Origin: CAYPEL01 sp964409635 | Lineage (GTDB): Bacteria > Pseudomonadota > Gammaproteobacteria > DSM-19610 | Assembly (NCBI GenBank): GCA_964409635.1 | Contig: CAYPEL010000035.1 | Span: 1-20,221 of the forward strand | Direction of reading: 5' to 3' | DNA: 20,221 bases | Shown here: positions 14,773-20,221 of the stretch, in pieces | How the letters are laid out: every line of letters begins with the position of its first letter | Position numbering within the stretch: position 1 is the stretch's first letter | Notes under the pieces: model-generated | What the model was told of the DNA's origin: nothing | Database searches by the model: none | What the model saw: the letters and a program-made list of their open reading frames with translations, nothing else | Position numbers and translations under genes: made by a program

Positions 14773-16332
14773 ATGACATTCAGTACTAATCGAGTCTTCC
14801 GAAATCTACTTCTTTTACCTATTATCTTTTTCGCCAGCGCTGCGCAAGCTGTCGTCAATCTCGCAATTAACGTCAACCCAAACCCCGCTCAGCCTGGCGA
14901 GCAGGTGCTAGTGGAGATGACGGTTACAAACTCAGGGTTGTCATCAGAGTCTAACCTTGTCGTAACGATGGAATACCCCACTGGAATGAATACGTTGAAT
15001 GAGGTTCAGGCTTCTGGCCCGCTGGATGCGGTGGCGTCCTGTAATCAAGGAGTGGGTGGTACAAACATCTGCTTCGCAGGTGAAATACTGGTGTGGAATC
15101 TGGGCACGCTGACGCCGGGACAGGCGGTCGACCTGTCGTTGCCACCCGTTGTGACAAGCACAACAGTGGAGGGCACGCTGATCACTTGGGAAGCCACTGT
15201 GTCAGATGACAGCGGTGCAATCAGCACCGAGTCGGCGACCCTGACGGTGGATAGCACGCCGGCGCTGACGGTGGCAATCGACGAGGATCGGGATCCGGTC
15301 GCAGCCGGTGACACACTGACCTATACGCTGCGTTACGGCAACCGTTCAGCGAACAGTGTGACCGGTACGCAATTGAATTTTACCTTACCGGAGAACACCA
15401 GCTTTGTCTCGGCTACCGGCAGCGGTACCTTGACTGGAAATGTCGTGAACTGGAGTCTGGCGACCTTGCCGACCGGTGCGGTGGCGCAACAAACTGTGAC
15501 GGTCTCGGTTGCCCCAGGCGCAGCTAATGGCACCTTGCTAGAATCCGAAGTGGCGATCGACGGCACCAGTAATGCACTCCCGACCGAACGCCGCGCGACC
15601 GAGACGGCTTATGTCGCGCCGAGCACGCCGCTAGCGCTGTCACTGGACGTCACGCCGTTACCGGCGCAACCGAACCAGCAGATCCTGGTGGAGATGACGG
15701 TGAGCAACCCGACGGGGTCGACGGTGTTTGGCGGTGTGGTGCGGTTACGCTACCCCACTGGAATGAATACGTTGAATGAGGTTCAGGCTTCTGGCCCGCT
15801 GGATGCGGTGGCGTCCTGTAATCAAGGAGTGGGTGGTACAAACATCTGCTTCGCAGGTGAAATACTGGTGTGGAATCTGGGCACGCTGACGCCGGGACAG
15901 GCGGTCGACCTGTCGTTGCCACCCGTTGTGACAAGCACAACAGTGGAGGGCACGCTGATCACTTGGGAAGCCACTGTGTCAGATGACAGCGGTGCAATCA
16001 GCACCGAGTCGAATACCTTGCCTATTGGCACAGGTGACTTCGGGACCGACCGCGACGGCGACGGTGTCAATGATGACATCGATAACTGCACTGAAATAGT
16101 AAATCCCGATCAGACAGATACCGACAGTGACGGATTCGGTAACCGTTGTGATCCTGATTTCAATAATGACGGCGCGGTGAACTTCTCCGACCTCGCATTT
16201 ATGAAATCTGTCTTCTTCAGTACAAATGCATTAGCCGATCTGGACAACAGTGGCGGTGTGAACTTTGCCGACCTGGCAATACTGAAGGCATTTTTCTTCG
16301 GACCACCGGGCCCCAGTGGACTGGTGCCATAG
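14773..16332 (+). CDS. Secreted protein with CARDB/DUF11-like domains and type I dockerin
   Basis: The 519-residue product starts at ATG 14773 with a weak AAGAGA site upstream. The signal peptide ends at residue 26 (FFASAAQA). Three immunoglobulin-like domains of the CARDB/DUF11 type follow. Domain A is about 27-160 (NPNPAQPGEQVLVEMTVTN). Domain B is about 160-285 (PVAAGDTLTYTLRYGNRS). Domain C is about 290-418 (TPLPAQPNQQILVEMTVSN). Residues 68-154 and 327-413 are identical, because 261 bp are perfectly repeated. A TSP3-like stretch (DRDGDGVNDDIDNCTEIVNP) leads into a dockerin with two calcium repeats (NNDGAVNFSDLAFMKSVFF and NSGGVNFADLAILKAFFF) and the tail GPPGPSGLVP, shared in outline with the previous gene. 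Domains B and C look more GC-rich than the gene's ends, suggesting mosaic origin. It probably docks onto a cohesin at the surface. Confidence 0.87.
   Translation: MTFSTNRVFRNLLLLPIIFFASAAQAVVNLAINVNPNPAQPGEQVLVEMTVTNSGLSSESNLVVTMEYPTGMNTLNEVQASGPLDAVASCNQGVGGTNICFAGEILVWNLGTLTPGQAVDLSLPPVVTSTTVEGTLITWEATVSDDSGAISTESATLTVDSTPALTVAIDEDRDPVAAGDTLTYTLRYGNRSANSVTGTQLNFTLPENTSFVSATGSGTLTGNVVNWSLATLPTGAVAQQTVTVSVAPGAANGTLLESEVAIDGTSNALPTERRATETAYVAPSTPLALSLDVTPLPAQPNQQILVEMTVSNPTGSTVFGGVVRLRYPTGMNTLNEVQASGPLDAVASCNQGVGGTNICFAGEILVWNLGTLTPGQAVDLSLPPVVTSTTVEGTLITWEATVSDDSGAISTESNTLPIGTGDFGTDRDGDGVNDDIDNCTEIVNPDQTDTDSDGFGNRCDPDFNNDGAVNFSDLAFMKSVFFSTNALADLDNSGGVNFADLAILKAFFFGPPGPSGLVP
14974..15234 (+). 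repeat. Perfect 261-bp direct repeat, copy 1
   Basis: The 261 bases are identical to 15751-16011, offset by 777 bases (259 codons), and the repeat begins exactly on a codon (Tyr68). The flanking bases differ on both sides, so the identity ends sharply. Confidence 0.97.
15751..16011 (+). repeat. Perfect 261-bp direct repeat, copy 2
   Basis: This is the second identical copy, in domain C. Upstream flank is VRLR versus VTME in copy 1. Downstream flank is NTLPIG versus ATLTVD. Recombination between the copies would delete 777 bp in frame and fuse domains A and C. Confidence 0.97.
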
Positions 16333-16370
16333 GGAACACTATTTATTTCTTATCAAACTGTATAATAGTT

Positions 16371-16407
16371 AAGGCCAGAACCATCCGATGGTTCTGGCCT
16401 TGTTTGT
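16371..16407 (+). terminator. Intrinsic terminator after the second dockerin gene
   Basis: AAGGCCAGAACCAT (16371-16384) and ATGGTTCTGGCCTT (16388-16401) form a perfect 14-bp stem with a CCG loop, followed by GTTTGT. It lies 38 bases after the stop codon and closes the surface-protein block. A symmetric stem of this kind could also act on the opposite strand. Confidence 0.85.
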
Positions 16408-16704
16408 AGCGAATAGTACACATGAAAAGATTATCATGAGACATGTCTCTGTTTGTGCCACCTAGATGGCGCTTATGTTCAGAAGGACTCTGCCTCCATC
16501 AGGCAAAAATATTATTACTCTAGTCCTTAACAAGTTTTCCTCAACCCTGAATATCATCACAAACGTTATGCTAAATTATGACAATAGCTGACGTGGAACT
16601 AAACTACAGCAAGATTACCGGGCTGAAACACAGCACGCCTCGAATGAGATTTTCTTCCGTTCATGGATTATCATTAAATATGGATCACTTTTTGCCGACT
16701 ACCA
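16408..16704. other. Gene-free stretch before the LolA-like/RND pair
   Basis: I see no convincing gene here. It contains a perfect 12-bp palindrome GAGACATGTCTC (16438-16449). An ORF of 38 codons starting with MFRRTLPPSG around 16470 has no ribosome binding site, and I do not call it. Near the right end, TGG at 16681-16683 and GC at 16694-16695 have the GG-N10-GC spacing of sigma-54 promoters, but they lie only ten bases before the first ATG. Confidence 0.5.
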
Positions 16705-17499
16705 ATGGATAGAAAATACATGGCGGGTACTGTAACCATGCTCTGTATGCTGTGCCTGACACAAACCTCCTGGGCTTTAGAACCGCAGGTGGAAATGTGC
16801 ATCCGTAAGAACGAACCTAAAAACACCGCCATTCAGAAAATTGAACTGCGCTCCACCGATCGCGCTGGCTATGAAAAGATCCTGATCTCAGATATCTACC
16901 TAAAACGTTTCCCGGATAAAACCTCCAGACTACTTGCCTACTTCAGAGAACCCGACGATATAGTCGGGACACGTCTGCTGCTTATCGAAAAGCCACCTGC
17001 GAACGAAATCTACATGTACATGCCGGCACTGTTCAAAATTCGGCGAATCTCTTCAAAGCGTATCTCGTCGTCAATGTACGGCAGTGATTTTTCATATGAA
17101 GATATTGAACGTTTCTACGGCATGCTCTCTACGGAACAACCAGTACAGATGCCGGATGTACTGATTAAAGGCAAGCCGATGTATGTTCTGGAAACCCGGC
17201 CAGCAGAGGATTCCGGATCTAAGTATGAGTCTGTCGTTAGTTATTTCGACCAGCAGGATTGTGTCCTGCAACGGGTGGATTTTTTCGAATCCGGATCAAA
17301 ACTACGTAAACAGTTGATAGTCGACCCTGGCAGCATCACAACAAAGGGTAATATCAAACTACCCCTCAGATTTACCATGACTGACTGGCGCAACAAAACC
17401 AAAACTCTCCTCAGCATTAAACAGGTAAAATTCGATGCACCGCTTACCGATGACATCTTCAACTCTGAACGTCTGAAAGAATTCCGTGGCATCCGATAA
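16705..17499 (+). CDS. LolA-like outer-membrane lipoprotein-sorting protein
   Basis: The product is 264 residues from the ATG at 16705. An alternative ATG at 16720 (MAGTVTMLCM) would still leave a full signal peptide, and neither start has a strong ribosome binding site. The signal peptide ends near SWALE. The body matches the LolA-like family found next to RND exporters: LLAYFREPDDIVGTRLLLIE, then YMYMPALFKIRRISSKRISS and SMYGSDFSYEDIERF, followed by a second beta-rich half ending FNSERLKEFRGIR. Such proteins are thought to carry lipid or lipoprotein cargo in the periplasm. The stop codon overlaps the start of the downstream RND permease by 14 bases, implying translational coupling and joint function in moving a hydrophobic substrate toward the outer membrane. 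Confidence 0.88.
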   Translation: MDRKYMAGTVTMLCMLCLTQTSWALEPQVEMCIRKNEPKNTAIQKIELRSTDRAGYEKILISDIYLKRFPDKTSRLLAYFREPDDIVGTRLLLIEKPPANEIYMYMPALFKIRRISSKRISSSMYGSDFSYEDIERFYGMLSTEQPVQMPDVLIKGKPMYVLETRPAEDSGSKYESVVSYFDQQDCVLQRVDFFESGSKLRKQLIVDPGSITTKGNIKLPLRFTMTDWRNKTKTLLSIKQVKFDAPLTDDIFNSERLKEFRGIR

Positions 17500-20221
17500 A
17501 TACGCCGGTTTCCTGTACTGGCAGGCTATTCCTGCTCTGGTCACAGGGTATGCACGTCAAATACTCATCGCCGTCATTCTCCTGACCGGCCTGGCTATCC
17601 TGCAACTGGTCGATTTCAGAAGCGGGGAAATCAAACTGCAAATTGATCCTTCAGTTGAACGCCTACTGGCGCCGGATAATGAAGCCTACCTGTTTTATCA
17701 GTCTACCCGCCGAATTTTTGGCAGCGATGAAACTATACTACTGCTGCTGCAAACTGATAATGTCTTCAGCAAAGAGCATTTGGATGTCAATTTACGCTTG
17801 ACCCGCCGCCTGGAAAAACTCGACGGCGTGGTTCGCGTAGTATCGCTGGCTAACGCACTGACCATCCGTGGCAGCGAATATGGTATCGAAATTGATTCCT
17901 ACGCCGACATGGCACCGGTAACGCCAGCACAGTTACAACTATTCCGCAGCCATATTTTGTCAAACCCGGTGTATGCAGGTAGCCTGGTCACCGCAGCGGG
18001 CAACGTAACCGCTATTCTTATTTCGCTAGCTGATACACCGGGATATACATTCCTCAGCCAGGTTAATCGTGATGTCCGTGAAGTCATTGCCAATGAAGCC
18101 GGTGACAACCAAATCTGGTTAACCGGTTCACCCATACTTAACCTGGCAACAACAAACGCGCTACTACAGGATCTGTTCCGCATCCCAGCGATTGTTGTAC
18201 TGGTCATGGCAGTCATACTGCTGCTCTGCTTCCGCAGGCTAAGCGGCGTATTGGTACCACTGTCCACGGCTGGGATCTCGGTAATTTTTACCCTGGCCAT
18301 GTCCGTAAAGCTTGGCTATACGTTGAATATCGTGACGGTACTGGTACCCACAATGCTGATGATTATCAGCCTCTCTTACTCTATACATGTGGTCACGGAA
18401 TTCCTCGAACTCACAAAACAGACAGATAACAGTCAACGAGCAACGGCCAATGCGCTACGTAACGTATTTCTGCCCGTTGTTTTCACCGGACTGACGACTG
18501 CCATTGGGTTTTTGTCGCTCACCCTCAGTCCGCTGGCAGCTATCAGAGAGTTCGGCGTACTGTCCGTGATGGGTATTCTCTTTGCCATGCTGGCAACTCT
18601 AACCTGGACACCCGCCATTCTTACCGTGCTGCATGCAAGGCACAGACAGGGATCAAATAGAGACACGCTCAGAAAGAATAGACGTTTTGAAAATTTTGCA
18701 ACCTGGGTAGGCCAATTTGATATCCGCCACCGGGTACCCATTTTTACCATTGCCGGTATCCTCTTCGTGTGCGCTATTGTCGGGATGACTCATATCCGTG
18801 TGGGTCTCGAATACATAACCAATTTCGATCAGGATTCACCGGTACGACTAGCTTATGAGAAGGCGAATACTCAGCTGGGCGGCGCTAATATTTTCAATGT
18901 GGTGATCGAGACTGGCCACCGTGATGCGATCAAGGAACCGCTTAATCTGCAAGCAATTAAGGCTATCCAAACATGGCTTGACGAACAGCCGGAAATCGGC
19001 GGCACCATTTCCATTGTCAATTACATAGAACTACTCAACAGCGCGTTCAATGATAACAACCCTGACAAACGGCTGATCCCGGACTCAAAGAAAGAGATTG
19101 GACAATTACTGTTCTTTGGCGCAAACGACGAAATCGAAACACTTGTCGATTCGCGTTACCAGATGGCTAATATCATCATCCGCACCACCGCCGTCGATGC
19201 AGAGAATCTGTCGGCCCTTGCCAACAGAGTCACTGCCAGGCTGCAACAACTCCCAAACCATTTAAAAGCCACCGTCACCGGCAACCCGGTATTGATTAAC
19301 GATGTGCTCGATAAGATCATCCGTGGGCAACTGCTAAGTGTCTTTGCCGCACTCATTATTGTCTACGGCGTGTTAGTCGGCATGTTCCTGTCATTCAAAG
19401 TCGGGTTGATTGCATTGATCCCGAACCTGTTCCCTGTGGTTATCTATTTTGGTGCACTCGGATACCTGGGCATCAGTCTCAATCCGAGCAACAGCCTGAT
19501 TGCCCCGATGGTACTTGGCATTGCCATCGACGATACCATTCACTACTTCGCTCGCTTCAATAATTTCATGAAGCACCAGGCTGATTCCAAGCAAGCCGCC
19601 ATTGACTCACTCAAAATTGTTGGCAGGCCCATCACCTACACTTCGATCGCGTTGTGCCTGGGATTCCTGGTTTTAACAAGCAGTGAACTAAAAATGCAGG
19701 AACAAGTCGGCTTGATGGCCAGCTTTGCATTGGCTTTTGCATGGCTATCTGATTTTACCTTGACACCTGCCTTATGCAGCAATCTGAAAATTGCGACTAT
19801 CTGGGACGCATTAACACTCGACCTTGGCAAGCGCCCGCAGGAAACAATTCCCTTGTTCAAGGGGCTGTCCAATTTTCAAGCGCGCATCTTTGCCCGCATG
19901 GCGAGTATCCGCGAAGTCAGTGCGGGTGAGCGCCTTATCGAAATAGACCAGCCCGGCGATGAGATGTATGTGGTCATTGAGGGTAAGTTACAGGCATCAA
20001 AAGAAGGCGAGGCCGGCAAGATTAACCTTGATACACACACCCGGGGGGACATCGCGGGTGAGGCCGGGTTGTTCTATAAAAAACGCACGGCAAATGTTGA
20101 CATTGTCGAGGACGCCCGCCTGTTATGCGTCTCTCAGAACGACCTGAACATACTGCGCCGTCGCTATCCCAAGATTGCAGCAAAGGTTCTTCACAACCTG
20201 AATGAAATACTGGCTACCCGG
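17486..20221 (+). CDS. RND/MMPL-family permease with C-terminal cyclic-nucleotide-binding domain (3' partial)
   Basis: The frame opens at GTG 17486, the first start after an in-frame TGA at 17474-17476, and stays open to the window end for 912 codons. The fold is two similar halves, each a first helix (ARQILIAVILLTGLAILQLV; later VPIFTIAGILFVCAIVGM at about 417-434), a large periplasmic loop and a cluster of five helices. The second half has the proton-relay-like GIAIDDTIHYFARF with D682 and D683. The equivalent site in the first half is SLSYSIHVVTEF and lacks an acid. From residue 791 a cNMP-binding domain follows: ERLIEIDQPGDEMYVVIEGK, then the phosphate-binding cassette GEAGLFYKKRTANV with the ligand arginine at 867. 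The transporter is probably gated by or responsive to a cyclic nucleotide and works with the LolA-like protein. The C-terminus is cut off. Confidence 0.9.
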   Translation, partial: MASDKYAGFLYWQAIPALVTGYARQILIAVILLTGLAILQLVDFRSGEIKLQIDPSVERLLAPDNEAYLFYQSTRRIFGSDETILLLLQTDNVFSKEHLDVNLRLTRRLEKLDGVVRVVSLANALTIRGSEYGIEIDSYADMAPVTPAQLQLFRSHILSNPVYAGSLVTAAGNVTAILISLADTPGYTFLSQVNRDVREVIANEAGDNQIWLTGSPILNLATTNALLQDLFRIPAIVVLVMAVILLLCFRRLSGVLVPLSTAGISVIFTLAMSVKLGYTLNIVTVLVPTMLMIISLSYSIHVVTEFLELTKQTDNSQRATANALRNVFLPVVFTGLTTAIGFLSLTLSPLAAIREFGVLSVMGILFAMLATLTWTPAILTVLHARHRQGSNRDTLRKNRRFENFATWVGQFDIRHRVPIFTIAGILFVCAIVGMTHIRVGLEYITNFDQDSPVRLAYEKANTQLGGANIFNVVIETGHRDAIKEPLNLQAIKAIQTWLDEQPEIGGTISIVNYIELLNSAFNDNNPDKRLIPDSKKEIGQLLFFGANDEIETLVDSRYQMANIIIRTTAVDAENLSALANRVTARLQQLPNHLKATVTGNPVLINDVLDKIIRGQLLSVFAALIIVYGVLVGMFLSFKVGLIALIPNLFPVVIYFGALGYLGISLNPSNSLIAPMVLGIAIDDTIHYFARFNNFMKHQADSKQAAIDSLKIVGRPITYTSIALCLGFLVLTSSELKMQEQVGLMASFALAFAWLSDFTLTPALCSNLKIATIWDALTLDLGKRPQETIPLFKGLSNFQARIFARMASIREVSAGERLIEIDQPGDEMYVVIEGKLQASKEGEAGKINLDTHTRGDIAGEAGLFYKKRTANVDIVEDARLLCVSQNDLNILRRRYPKIAAKVLHNLNEILATR

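Noticed and set aside
15045..16091. Long minus-strand ORFs opposite the dockerin gene
   Set aside because: They are antisense shadows of GC-rich coding sequence; two are identical only because the 261-bp repeat is identical.
16470..16590. ORF of 38 codons between the terminator and the LolA-like gene
   Set aside because: It has no ribosome binding site, no domain and low-complexity AT-rich codons.

Overview
The window looks like chromosomal DNA of a Gammaproteobacterium of moderate GC content. The evidence is the style of the housekeeping proteins (Pgi, Zwf, GlgA, Ppc), the GG(C/T)GT-type metabolic motifs, and PEP-CTERM-like (VPLPA-type) surface proteins together with a LolA-like/RND pair. 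I cannot name a genus from the sequence alone.

Left part (1-4.5 kb, minus strand): a WYL-domain regulator, then pgi and zwf. zwf lies upstream of pgi in the direction of transcription, and a possible 31-residue leader ORF with a good ribosome binding site sits just before zwf. From 4.65 kb everything is on the plus strand. glgA (glycogen synthase) and ppc (PEP carboxylase) complete a block of central-carbon genes that handle glucose-6-phosphate, glycogen and anaplerosis.

Middle part (9.1-16.4 kb): an accessory secretion/surface locus. It opens with a SARP-like regulator (winged helix plus BTAD, no ATPase domain) that ends at a strong terminator. Downstream are a pair of 7-bp direct repeats at 11-bp spacing (the layout of SARP operators), a small conserved-looking ORF, and two tandem 91-nt sequences that fold into the same three-stem hairpin with compensatory base changes and a 23-nt all-pyrimidine loop. 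Then come three proteins with VPLPA-type C-terminal sorting signals: an unknown protein, a CHRD-domain protein, and a cohesin-like protein broken by a one-base frameshift. Two large secreted proteins follow that end in TSP3-like calcium repeats plus a type I dockerin. One carries four PPC-like repeats, and the other carries CARDB/DUF11-like domains with a perfect 261-bp internal DNA repeat. The set suggests a membrane-anchored cohesin that holds dockerin-tagged proteins at the cell surface. No exosortase is in the window.

Right part (16.7-20.2 kb): a LolA-like outer-membrane lipoprotein-sorting protein overlaps by 14 bases an RND/MMPL permease that carries a C-terminal cyclic-nucleotide-binding domain and runs off the window end.

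The most novel-looking items are the covarying tandem hairpins, the putative SARP operator in front of them, and the cohesin/dockerin/CTERM combination.
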